A stretch of DNA of 64,000 nt from an uncultured Endozoicomonas sp. Its GTDB lineage: Bacteria; Pseudomonadota; Gammaproteobacteria; Pseudomonadales; Endozoicomonadaceae. Positions 29,194 through 37,543 of this stretch are shown piece by piece. The stretch is taken from contig NZ_CANMAO010000012.1 of NCBI RefSeq assembly GCF_947495845.1, forward strand, positions 51,335-115,334, in the 5' to 3' direction. Below the pieces are notes generated by a model. It ran no database searches and was not told the origin of the DNA. It saw only the letters and a list, made by a program, of their open reading frames with translations. Made by a program: the position numbers and the translations under genes. Every line of letters starts with the position of its first letter. The first letter of the stretch is position 1.

Positions 29194-29336
29194 GCTTTTT
29201 AGCTCACAGGTTATCCACAAGAGTCTGAAGCATAACCAACATCTCTAAAAGCACTGCAAATACAGGGTTTTTGGTGAGATGAAGGATAAGAAGCTCAGTT
29301 TTTTCCACACAATAGCATAGAAAGACTGTTCACTTG

Positions 29337-30053
29337 ATGTTTGGATTCAGATTGAAGTTGACCCTATTAGTGATTGCCCTCCTGCCGGTACTTTTGTACC
29401 TCGGATTCTGGCAGCTGTCGCGGTATGAGCAGAAGCTTCAGCTTGAGCAAATCTATGAATCCCGTCAGCGTCTTAAGCCTGTAACGCTAACTCAGGCAAG
29501 GCAGCATGACGATCCCTTGTATCTCCCCATTGTCGTGAATGGTCATTACGACGTAGAGCGATATTTTTTACTGGATAATCAAGTTTATCAACAGCAAGCG
29601 GGTTATGACCTGTTTATGCCTTTCCAGACAGACAATGGGCAGTGGCTGTTGATCAACCGTGGCTGGCTACCCGCCGGTGATCGAAACAGGTTACCGAATA
29701 TAGAAACAAATAGCCGGCATCTGACGTTAAAAGGCGTTGCCTACAAACCATTGGGTGATGCTTTTCTTTTGGGTGAAGACGTATGGAACGATGGTTGGCC
29801 AAAAAGAATCCAGTCCATTAATCTGGCAAAGATGTCTCAAACCATTAATGAGACGACGCCCGATTTTTTTATGGTGCTTGAAAGTGGAGAAATGGGTAGC
29901 AAACAGGTAAGACCATTAACAATGAACATGACCTCTGAAAAACACAGAGGTTATGCCTTCCAATGGTTTGCCATGGCGCTGGTGTTATTTAGCCTTTATG
30001 GGCATCAAATGATTCGAGCCGGGAAAAAAAAGAATAAGAACAACGACGTATAA
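29337..30053 (+). CDS. SURF1 family oxidase assembly protein
   Basis: 238 residues with two TM helices, one at each end, and a periplasmic domain between. SURF1 signatures seen are LGFWQLSRYEQK near residue 20 and LLINRGWLPAGDR in the middle. It helps insert heme a into subunit I. The ATG at 29337 follows a TTG; both are in frame. Confidence 0.92.
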   Translation: MFGFRLKLTLLVIALLPVLLYLGFWQLSRYEQKLQLEQIYESRQRLKPVTLTQARQHDDPLYLPIVVNGHYDVERYFLLDNQVYQQQAGYDLFMPFQTDNGQWLLINRGWLPAGDRNRLPNIETNSRHLTLKGVAYKPLGDAFLLGEDVWNDGWPKRIQSINLAKMSQTINETTPDFFMVLESGEMGSKQVRPLTMNMTSEKHRGYAFQWFAMALVLFSLYGHQMIRAGKKKNKNNDV

Positions 30054-30068
30054 GGCAGTGAGGTAGTT

Positions 30069-30692
30069 ATGGCGCAATTATTACCAGAAGTATCACCAAA
30101 AGCATCACCAGACAAACGCCCAAATAAGCGAGGCCGTCTGCAACTGGCACTTGTTTTCCTTATTCCAACCACCGCCATGGTGCTAGCCTGGATTATGTAT
30201 TTCACCGGTGTTTGGGTACCAGACGGGCGCACAAATAAAGGTGAACTGCTGCTACCGCCAGCACAGCTTGCGGATATACCTCTGCGAGATGGCGGTCAGG
30301 TATTTATACCCGATGAAACCGACGGTTTATGGCGCGTTATGGTGTTTGGTAGTACTGAATGCACAGAGTCTCAGTGTCAGGAAAGCCTGTATAAAACACG
30401 ACAGGTGCACATAGCTTTGAACAAAGAAGCTGAGCGGGTCGCGCGGTTCTTTATCTCTCCAGAAACGCCGAAGCCTTCAGTGGAGCTTGAAAGCGAACAC
30501 CCAGGTATTTACTGGCTAGCAGCGGATAAAAGCACTATTGAGACAGTACTTGGTACCAGTCAGTGGCCGTCTAACCAGGTGTTTATTATCGATCCCCTGG
30601 GGAATGTCATCATGAGTTATCAGCCAGAGCAGCCGGGAGGTGACTTGTTGAATGACCTTAAAAAGCTGTTGAGAGCTTCCAGCATTGGTTAA
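30069..30692 (+). CDS. Oxidase-cluster conserved membrane protein of unknown function
   Basis: 207 residues: a cytosolic basic N-terminus, one TM helix (about 25-47) and a periplasmic domain. The end of the domain (NQVFIIDPLGNVIMSYQ) resembles the C-terminal half of SCO/thioredoxin-fold proteins, but no CxxC or CxxxC copper site is present; cysteines occur in TECTESQCQES. Proteins like this lie between SURF1 and ctaA in many gammaproteobacterial oxidase clusters. An assembly role is inferred from position. Confidence 0.75.
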   Translation: MAQLLPEVSPKASPDKRPNKRGRLQLALVFLIPTTAMVLAWIMYFTGVWVPDGRTNKGELLLPPAQLADIPLRDGGQVFIPDETDGLWRVMVFGSTECTESQCQESLYKTRQVHIALNKEAERVARFFISPETPKPSVELESEHPGIYWLAADKSTIETVLGTSQWPSNQVFIIDPLGNVIMSYQPEQPGGDLLNDLKKLLRASSIG

Positions 30693-30779
30693 TGGATATT
30701 AAATGAATAAAGCAAACCCTGATTTTTCTATTCCGGTATTTATCGGATAAAAAAAGGGTTGTTAACGGGTAGTTCTGTT

Positions 30780-31871
30780 ATGACGAGCGATGCGAAAAAG
30801 AAAGGATTTTACCTGGCGCTGATTGCCACCCTATTCGCCAGTATTGTGGTTGGGTTGGGCGCTTATACCCGGTTGGTTCATGCAGGGCTGGGTTGTCCGG
30901 ATTGGCCAGGTTGCTATGGTTTTCTCACTGTGCCAGACGAAGCTCATGAAATTGCTCATGCAGAATCTCTCTATCCGGAAGCACCGGTGGAAGTGGACAA
31001 AGGCTGGGCAGAGATGATTCATCGCTATGTTGCCGGAACGCTTATGCTGCTGGTGTTGGCTATTGTGATACAGGCAATTCGACATCGCCGTGAGCCAGAT
31101 CAACCCATCAAGCTCCCCATCTTTATTCTGTTGCTGATCACTCTCCAGGCAGCTTTTGGTATGTGGACAGTGACGCTTAAATTATGGCCTCAGGTGGTAA
31201 CCGCTCATTTATTGGGCGGTTTTGCGACGTTCAGTTTGTTGTTTCTGTTAACACTGCGATTGTCGGGTTGGCTTAAAGGGCGTTCAGTGGCAAGTTCAGC
31301 GTTAAGAAATGTCGGGGTTTTAAAAGGCCTTGGTGTCTTAAGTCTTCTAGTGGTGATTGGGCAAGTGAGCCTTGGCGGTTGGGTCAGCTCTAACTATGCG
31401 GCTCTGGCCTGTCCGGATCTTCCCATGTGTCAGGGACAATGGTTACCGCCTATGAATTTTTCAGAAGGGTTTGATGTTGGGCAGGATATTGGGCCAAATT
31501 ATCTCGGAGGCCAGCTCCATGCTGAAGCACGAACGGCGATTCATTTTGCTCATCGCATTGGGGCGTTACTGACAACCCTGTTGGTGATTTCTCTGGTACT
31601 CATTTCCTTTAGAAAAGCAGCTACGCTGGATACCGAATCTCAATCATCCGGTAACCAGTTACGAATAATTTCCTGGTGCGTACTGTTGTTGTTGATAGCA
31701 CAGGTATCCCTCGGATTAAGCAATATTATCTGGAGCCTGCCATTAAATGTGGCGGTAGCTCATAACCTCGGCGGTGCATTATTGCTGCTGTCTCTGGTAG
31801 CGTATAACTACTTTCTGTTTGGTGGTGACCAATCATCGAACAAGTTAGCAACATGGAGGGCTGAAGCATGA
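30780..31871 (+). CDS. ctaA: Heme A synthase (COX15/CtaA family)
   Basis: Oxidises the C8 methyl of heme O to give heme A. 363 residues with eight TM helices. The motifs [21 protein letters not shown] and, in the second half, [20 protein letters not shown] are typical, with heme-ligand histidines such as MIHRYVAG and IHFAHRIGA. The ATG at 30780 gives the family start; an upstream in-frame TTG at 30759 is unlikely. Its stop overlaps the ctaB start. Confidence 0.95.
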   Translation: MTSDAKKKGFYLALIATLFASIVVGLGAYTRLVHAGLGCPDWPGCYGFLTVPDEAHEIAHAESLYPEAPVEVDKGWAEMIHRYVAGTLMLLVLAIVIQAIRHRREPDQPIKLPIFILLLITLQAAFGMWTVTLKLWPQVVTAHLLGGFATFSLLFLLTLRLSGWLKGRSVASSALRNVGVLKGLGVLSLLVVIGQVSLGGWVSSNYAALACPDLPMCQGQWLPPMNFSEGFDVGQDIGPNYLGGQLHAEARTAIHFAHRIGALLTTLLVISLVLISFRKAATLDTESQSSGNQLRIISWCVLLLLIAQVSLGLSNIIWSLPLNVAVAHNLGGALLLLSLVAYNYFLFGGDQSSNKLATWRAEA

Positions 31872-32770
31872 GTCAAAGTCAGGCAATGGAAGCACGAAGT
31901 GCCAGCTGGCGGGATTATCTGGAACTGACCAAGCCCAAAGTGGTTGCACTGATGATTTTGACATCAGTGATTGGTATGTATCTGGCGACACCGGGTTGGG
32001 TATCTCTGGATATTCTGTTCTTTGGTAATTTAGGCATTGCCCTTTGTGCCGGTGCTGCAGCGGTGATCAACCATGTGGTTGATCGACAGATTGATACCAA
32101 AATGGCTCGAACCCATAAACGACCGGTTGCCACAGGCCGGGTTGAACCACTTCAGGCAGTTTTGTTTGCATTAATGATTGGTTCTGTTGGGATGGCGATA
32201 TTGCTGGTCATGGTGAACCCATTAACAGCGTGGCTGACACTGGCTTCTCTGATGGGTTATGCAGTGATTTACACTTTGATCCTGAAGCGTGCCACGCCCC
32301 AAAACATTGTTATTGGTGGGTTAGCGGGTGCCGCCCCGCCCCTGCTTGGCTGGACGGCAGTGACCGGGCAATTAGAAGGTCACGGTCTTTTATTAGTGCT
32401 GATTATTTTCGCCTGGACGCCGCCGCATTTCTGGGCGCTGGCCATTCACCGAAAGGAAGAATATGCCAAAGCGGATGTGCCCATGCTGCCGGTCACTCAC
32501 GGTGAGGCTTATACCAAACTGCATATTCTGCTTTATACCGTCATTATGTTTCTGGTGACCATGTTGCCGTTTTTAACGGGTATGAGCGGTGTTTTCTATT
32601 TGTTGGGTGCATCCATTTTGGGCGCAAGGTTCTTGTATTGGTCAATCGTTTTAATGCGTGACAGTCGACCAAACGCTGCGATTAAAACGTTCCGCTTCTC
32701 AATCACCTATCTGATGCTGTTATTTGTGGTGTTGTTGGTGGATCATTACTCGTTCTATCTATGGGTATAA
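31868..32770 (+). CDS. ctaB: Protoheme IX farnesyltransferase (heme O synthase)
   Basis: UbiA-type prenyltransferase that makes heme O from heme B. 300 residues, nine TM helices. The first aspartate-rich motif is [19 protein letters not shown], and the second half has [27 protein letters not shown]. It overlaps ctaA by 4 nt. The TAA stop coincides with the left end of a palindromic repeat element, which probably inserted at or just after the stop. Confidence 0.97.
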   Translation: MSQSQAMEARSASWRDYLELTKPKVVALMILTSVIGMYLATPGWVSLDILFFGNLGIALCAGAAAVINHVVDRQIDTKMARTHKRPVATGRVEPLQAVLFALMIGSVGMAILLVMVNPLTAWLTLASLMGYAVIYTLILKRATPQNIVIGGLAGAAPPLLGWTAVTGQLEGHGLLLVLIIFAWTPPHFWALAIHRKEEYAKADVPMLPVTHGEAYTKLHILLYTVIMFLVTMLPFLTGMSGVFYLLGASILGARFLYWSIVLMRDSRPNAAIKTFRFSITYLMLLFVVLLVDHYSFYLWV

Positions 32771-32948
32771 TACCAATTCTGCTTTTAAATTATGGGCTGC
32801 GCAGCCATTTTGGCCGACTGGGTCTACGTTGAAGTTCCTCGCCATAGCTACGGCTATGACTCGTCTCTTCGCCTTTATGCCCTCGGGTATTGCCCAGTCG
32901 CCCAAAATAACTTGCTCACTCCATGATTTAAAAGCGACATTGGTATAA
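32768..32948. mobile_element. MITE-like palindromic element A between ctaB and the SCO gene
   Basis: A 181-bp element with 28-bp terminal inverted repeats (32768-32795 and 32921-32948, 23 of 28 matching) built on TACCAAT and GCTTTTAAAT. Inner segments also pair (around 32800-32825 with 32888-32912), so the whole unit can fold into one long hairpin. It has no coding capacity. Similar TACCAAT-ended repeats are known from other marine gammaproteobacteria. It lies inside the oxidase operon. Confidence 0.8.
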
Positions 32949-32964
32949 TTTCGGAACAAAAATA

Positions 32965-33615
32965 ATGGATGCAGCAAGGAGTCAGTCGGTGAGAAAAACG
33001 GTTTTTGTGTTGTTGTCAGTGATCGCCGTGGTGCTCGGGCTGACGTTTAACAAGTTTCTGAATAAGCCAGCGTTAACCAAAGAGCAGCTGCAACAGATGG
33101 GCGTGGTTGTGTTCGACACACCGAGAAGTTTTACGATGGGTGAACTGGTAGACCACAACGGCCAACCATTTACCCCTGAGCGCTTTAAAGATCGCTGGAC
33201 CTTGGTGTATTACGGATTTACGTTTTGCCCGGATATTTGCCCCGCTACGTTAAGCCAGTTGAACAAGGTGGATAAACTCTTAAAAGAGCAGTCGCCAGAG
33301 CTGGCGAAAAAGATGCAGTATGTGATGGTAACGGTGGATCCGAGACGAGACACTCCTGAGAAGCTAAAAGGTTATGTCCCGCACTTTAATAACGATTTTA
33401 TTGGCGTTACGGGTGAAATAACTCAGATTTATAATCTGGCCACACAGATGAACGTGCCGTTTACGCCGGTGGTTGATCCTGAAGATGAGTTTTATTTAGT
33501 GGATCATGGGGCTAATTTGGCAATAGTTAACCCACAAGGAGATTACTCAGGCTTTATAAGACCGGCTATGAATAATGAATCGATGGTGCTAGCTTTTAAA
33601 GGTTTAGTTGAATAA
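32965..33615 (+). CDS. SCO1/SenC family copper chaperone
   Basis: Delivers copper to the CuA site of subunit II. 216 residues: N-terminal membrane anchor, thioredoxin fold with the copper motif TFCPDICPATL (CxxxC) and the distal histidine in LVDHGANLAIV. Last gene of the oxidase cluster, followed by a clear terminator. The palindromic element upstream separates it from ctaB by 194 bp. Confidence 0.95.
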   Translation: MDAARSQSVRKTVFVLLSVIAVVLGLTFNKFLNKPALTKEQLQQMGVVVFDTPRSFTMGELVDHNGQPFTPERFKDRWTLVYYGFTFCPDICPATLSQLNKVDKLLKEQSPELAKKMQYVMVTVDPRRDTPEKLKGYVPHFNNDFIGVTGEITQIYNLATQMNVPFTPVVDPEDEFYLVDHGANLAIVNPQGDYSGFIRPAMNNESMVLAFKGLVE

Positions 33616-33639
33616 AAAAGGAGGATTATCCTCCTTTTT
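33615..33639 (+). terminator. Rho-independent terminator of the oxidase operon
   Basis: Stem AAAAAGGAGGA pairing with TCCTCCTTTTT around a 3-nt loop, starting at the SCO stop codon. The right arm itself provides the U tract. Confidence 0.88.
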
Positions 33640-33655
33640 ATAGATTTAGATATAT

Positions 33656-35104
33656 TCAGGTAAGACTTTTTATTGATAGTGTACTGTTAAACAGTTTGTC
33701 TCTAGGTATATCTAATCCAACTTGTTGTATCATCTGATAAAGAGCATCCCTCTCTTGATCTGATCGTGCTACGTTCCTTGCAGTTCTTGCCCAAAGTAAA
33801 AATCGAATTTTGTTAATTTTATCAATATCTCGAGTGATAAGTGGGATCAAAAGATCAAGGCTGTAGTCTTCTTCGGTGAAGTATTTAACTTGAACACCAT
33901 ATTCAGAACCTAATGTAAGCACTGTTTGGAAGGTTTCTAGAAATGATTTTTGTTGAGAAGGTGTAATTCTATTTGAGTTGTTATATTTGCTGACCGAAAT
34001 TTTCTGCATTTTTTCGAGATCTCCATCAGCCTCCTTTCTTATAGTATCAATAGTGTCATTAACAGTACGTTCAATAGCTTCTTTTACAATCATACCAGCT
34101 AGTAAGTTATTTCCATCAATATAAGTAGAAGCAAATTGGAAAGTGAAATTAGAGTTTTTATTTTTGCTATCACTGCTTGATATTGTTGCGATTGAAAGGT
34201 TGCCAGTTTTTTGAAAGTTCTCATAAAACTCATTCCATGGAGATGTTCTTTTTCTATCAACGTTGTTCCAAGCTTTTTGCATGTTATTTAACAGCAACCC
34301 TAAAAGCTCTGGGCTGTTTTGCTTCATTTTACCTATGATTGACTTTCTGACACCAGAAAACAATATCTCATTATATCTATCTGTTATATATTGAGTTTTA
34401 CCTTTATTAGTTCTTGGGTATCTTTGTTTTATAACTTTGCCATCTTTATCTTTATCATCAAGCATTCCCATTTCATCTTCGATGATAGACATATTATCTT
34501 CAACAGTAGAATTGTTGTAATAAGCAGCATCAACGCCTTTATCTCCAGTTTTTGATTCTTCTTTAAATTCTATTGGAGTATTGGATTTGTTTAATTCTTT
34601 ACTTCTGCTTAATAGCTGATCAGCAAGGCTAAGATTTGATGTTGCTTTGCTAGAAGGTTTCATTGTTGGTAAACCTGCTGGCGGTGGCGTGGTTAAAAGT
34701 GGTGGCGGTGGAGGAACTGAGCCACTGGTAGGCGGAGGTGGAGGTGTAGGCACTCCAGCAGGAAGAGGAGGTGCAGGAGGGATTGAAGAATTTAAAGGTT
34801 GTGCTGTTAGAGGATTTTTCTTTGCTTCCTCTTCTGCAGCTTTAGAGGCGATTTTTAACGCAGCGGCTTTTTGCTGTCTTGCTTCTCTTCTTCCAATCGA
34901 CCTTTTACTCAAGTTGGCAGCAACTGTAACCACTTGATCTTTCGGAACATCTTGAATTTGTGCTTTTGGGTCAGAAGGGGTGATTGCTTTTCCATCACGG
35001 GTTCCTGATGCAGGTTTTTTCACCATTGTGTTTGGCGAATTTTTAACTTCAGTATTTACTGTAGCTTTCATCGATTTATCTAATGCTCCTCTACAACCTG
35101 GCAT
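33656..35104 (-). CDS. Proline-rich protein of unknown function, effector-like
   Basis: 482 residues, no signal peptide or TM helix. A basic, Ser/Thr-rich N-terminus is followed by a charged helical segment (about 60-100), a proline tract of about 45 residues (about 105-150) with runs such as PAGVPTPPPPPTSG and VPPPPPLL, an acidic linker, then a C-terminal helical half of about 290 residues that I do not recognise. The layout recalls formin FH1/WASP-type or chlamydial TARP-type proteins, but I see no certain WH2 or FH2 domain. The start at 35104 has TGGAG 8 nt upstream; the upstream TTG at 35128 is less likely. The gene is visibly more A+T-rich than its neighbours, suggesting acquisition. Confidence 0.75.
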   Translation of the reverse strand: MPGCRGALDKSMKATVNTEVKNSPNTMVKKPASGTRDGKAITPSDPKAQIQDVPKDQVVTVAANLSKRSIGRREARQQKAAALKIASKAAEEEAKKNPLTAQPLNSSIPPAPPLPAGVPTPPPPPTSGSVPPPPPLLTTPPPAGLPTMKPSSKATSNLSLADQLLSRSKELNKSNTPIEFKEESKTGDKGVDAAYYNNSTVEDNMSIIEDEMGMLDDKDKDGKVIKQRYPRTNKGKTQYITDRYNEILFSGVRKSIIGKMKQNSPELLGLLLNNMQKAWNNVDRKRTSPWNEFYENFQKTGNLSIATISSSDSKNKNSNFTFQFASTYIDGNNLLAGMIVKEAIERTVNDTIDTIRKEADGDLEKMQKISVSKYNNSNRITPSQQKSFLETFQTVLTLGSEYGVQVKYFTEEDYSLDLLIPLITRDIDKINKIRFLLWARTARNVARSDQERDALYQMIQQVGLDIPRDKLFNSTLSIKSLT

Positions 35105-35249
35105 GACTAAACTCCATTTAATCGACAATTAAATAATTCTTGATGGTTTTTGGTATTTACACAATTCAACCAAAGTTGAATGGATGATATGGGAAGTATA
35201 GATGCAAGGATTTGATTTTAATGAAGCCAGAATAATTCTGGCTTAAATA

Positions 35250-36032
35250 TTATCTGGATCTAATGGTGTTTGATAAGAGAAATAATATAAAACTACTGGT
35301 AACCACAGATGGGCCCGCCGGGCTATCTAAGTACCAAGACGCTGATAATCCTCCAGAAACACTGACAATACCGATGATGGCTGATATAAACATCATCTGT
35401 TCTGGCGTTTTTGCCAGGCGCTGGGCAGTGGCAGCAGGAATAATCATCAAGGCCGTGATCAGCAATACACCGACAATCTTCATGGCTACTGCAATCACCA
35501 GAGCCATCAGCATGGTTAACACCAGCTTTAGCCGTTTGACGTGAACGCCTTCTACCTGTGCTAACTCAGCATGAACGGAAAGCGATAGAAGCGGTTTCCA
35601 AAACCAACCTAAAATCAGCAATATCAGGCTGCCACCGCCAAAAATCCAGAGCAGATCTTCAGCATTCACGGCTAATAGATCTCCGAACAGGTAAGACATC
35701 ATATCCACCCGTACGTTTTCTGAGAAACTGACGGCGACAAGGCCGATAGATAGGGTGCTGTGAGCGAGAATGCCCAAAAGAGTATCTGAGGCAATCCGTT
35801 GTTTTTCCTGCAAACCTGCCAGAATGATTGCCAGAAAAAGGGAGCTGATAATAACGGCCAGGTTCATGTTCACATCGAGCATTAGCCCAATGGAGACACC
35901 TAACAGTGCAGAATGGGAAAGCGTATCACCGAAGTAAGCCATCTTGCGCCAGACGACAAAGCAACCCAGAGGCGCAGCAAGAATTGCCACCCCATAGCCT
36001 GCCAGAAGTGCGTACAGCAGAATGTCAGACAT
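35250..36032 (-). CDS. znuB: Zinc ABC transporter permease
   Basis: 260-residue inner-membrane permease of the ABC-3 family with about eight hydrophobic helices. It shows GCFVVWRKMAYFGDTLSHSA near the N-terminus and VGVLLITALMIIPAATAQ near residue 195, both typical of ZnuB. It overlaps znuC by 8 nt. With zur and znuC it forms a zur-znuC-znuB operon; no znuA is in the window. Confidence 0.94.
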   Translation of the reverse strand: MSDILLYALLAGYGVAILAAPLGCFVVWRKMAYFGDTLSHSALLGVSIGLMLDVNMNLAVIISSLFLAIILAGLQEKQRIASDTLLGILAHSTLSIGLVAVSFSENVRVDMMSYLFGDLLAVNAEDLLWIFGGGSLILLILGWFWKPLLSLSVHAELAQVEGVHVKRLKLVLTMLMALVIAVAMKIVGVLLITALMIIPAATAQRLAKTPEQMMFISAIIGIVSVSGGLSASWYLDSPAGPSVVTSSFILFLLSNTIRSR

Positions 36033-36804
36033 TGTTATTTCCTTTTGGATGGCTATGCCCGCAGCTGGTTATCTGGCCGTTGATGTCATGTTGGTGATCG
36101 TGATGGTGTTCGTAGACGGCGAGCTCATCCGGCACGATGCCAAATAAACGTTGATAGGCCGGGTGTTCCCTGACTTGTTGCGGGTGCCCGGAACAGCAAA
36201 CATGCTGGTTTACGCACACAACTCTGTCGGTTGAGGCCATGACCAGATGCAGGTCATGGGAGACCATGAAGACCGCACAACGTTTCTGCTCTCGAGGTTC
36301 TTCGCGAATATCATTAATCAGCTTGTAAAGCTCTCGCTGGCCAGTGATATCAACGCCCTGCACCGGTTCATCTAACACCAGTAGATGAGGCTTATGAAGC
36401 AAAGCCCGAGCCAGAAGTACTCTCTGCATCTCACCACCGGATAAGGATTGCATCGGTGAATTAAGAAGGTGCACTACACCTGTTTTAGCCAGCGCATCTT
36501 TGATCGCTGTGAGACGGCAACCGGTTAGCCGTAGAAAGCGATCGACGGTTAAGGGCATCATTTGATTGATGTGAAGCTTTTGTGGCATATAGCCAATGCG
36601 AAGCCCTTTCTGCAGAGTTCTCTGGCCTGCTGATGGTTCTTGAAGGCCTAGGGCAATGCGAACCAACGTGGTTTTTCCTGCGCCATTGGGGCCTATAAGC
36701 GTCACGATTTCTCCAGGGTGTACCCGGAGGCTGACGCCAGTTAGTACGTCCTTACTCTGGTATTTCATCCAGATGTCTTTCAGGTCAATGAGTGGCTGCG
36801 TCAT
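36025..36804 (-). CDS. znuC: Zinc ABC transporter ATP-binding protein
   Basis: 259 residues with Walker A GPNGAGKTT, signature LSGGEMQR, Walker B LLVLDEPVQGVD and H-loop MVSHDLH. The His-rich C-terminus (EHHHDHQHD) is typical of ZnuC proteins and fits zinc. Its start lies 27 nt after the zur stop. Confidence 0.95.
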   Translation of the reverse strand: MTQPLIDLKDIWMKYQSKDVLTGVSLRVHPGEIVTLIGPNGAGKTTLVRIALGLQEPSAGQRTLQKGLRIGYMPQKLHINQMMPLTVDRFLRLTGCRLTAIKDALAKTGVVHLLNSPMQSLSGGEMQRVLLARALLHKPHLLVLDEPVQGVDITGQRELYKLINDIREEPREQKRCAVFMVSHDLHLVMASTDRVVCVNQHVCCSGHPQQVREHPAYQRLFGIVPDELAVYEHHHDHQHDINGQITSCGHSHPKGNNNV

Positions 36805-36831
36805 TGTTGTGTTCGTTAGCCCTTGATCCGT

Positions 36832-37308
36832 TTATCGACACTCGGCGCAAAGGCCAGAAAGCTCGATATTGGAGTAATTAATAGAAAAGTGGCACTGCTC
36901 AGCATGGGCTGCAAGTGATTGCTTTATATCAGGAATATCCAGCTCGATTGTTGTCTGGCAATTGCTGCAAACCAGAAAGCAGCTGTCATGCGCTTTATCA
37001 GGTATATGACAGCCAATATAAGCATTAGATGATGACAGCTTGTGAACCAGCCCTTGCTCTACCAGAAAGCTTAAAGCTCTGTAGACAGTAGGCGGTTGAG
37101 CTGGTTTTGAATTGCCTTGCTTCAGATTGGCCATTACCTCATAGGCCCCGATTGGACGATGGCTTTGCCAAACCAGCTCCAGCACCCTTTCCCTAAGGGC
37201 TGTTAGTCTGGATCCACGAGCAGTACATACTTTTTGTGCATTTTCCAGCGCTTCTTTTATGCAAAGGTTGTGGTCGTGGGAAGTATCCGTGGGGTGTGCT
37301 TTTGTCAT
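36832..37308 (-). CDS. zur: Zinc uptake regulator Zur (Fur family)
   Basis: Zinc-sensing repressor of zinc import genes. About 158 residues with a winged-helix N-terminus (GSRLTALRERVLELVWQSHRPIGAYEVM), the Zur motif PPTVYRALSFLVEQGLVHKL, zinc ligands HDSCFLVCSNCQ and a C-terminal LCAEC. The ATG at 37308 is chosen from family length; an in-frame ATG at 37353 adds 15 unconserved residues. Confidence 0.92.
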   Translation of the reverse strand: MTKAHPTDTSHDHNLCIKEALENAQKVCTARGSRLTALRERVLELVWQSHRPIGAYEVMANLKQGNSKPAQPPTVYRALSFLVEQGLVHKLSSSNAYIGCHIPDKAHDSCFLVCSNCQTTIELDIPDIKQSLAAHAEQCHFSINYSNIELSGLCAECR

Positions 37309-37337
37309 AAAGATATGAGGATGTTTAAAATATGAAG

Positions 37338-37352
37338 TGTTACACAATAACA
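37338..37352 (-). promoter_or_regulatory. Possible Zur operator
   Basis: TGTTA and TAACA separated by 5 bp, 30-44 nt upstream of the zur start. It resembles half-sites of known Zur boxes, and autoregulation of this operon would be usual. Only short matches, so tentative. Confidence 0.35.
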
Positions 37353-37543
37353 TTGATTATGTAAATTAAAATCACTATCTAATTTAAAAATTAACAGATT
37401 GATTTTTTTATGATTTTTGAAACAAAAGGTAGATGAAGTTAGATTTAAATTGAAACGGCAAAGATGATTTTGTTGTTTATAATTTTAGCTAATTATTAAC
37501 TAATTAATATGAATTTGATTCTTTTATTACATGGAGTTTTAAA

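Noticed and set aside
34647..34937. Glycine-rich plus-strand open frame
   Set aside because: It is the antisense of the proline tract in the minus-strand protein; low-complexity artefact.
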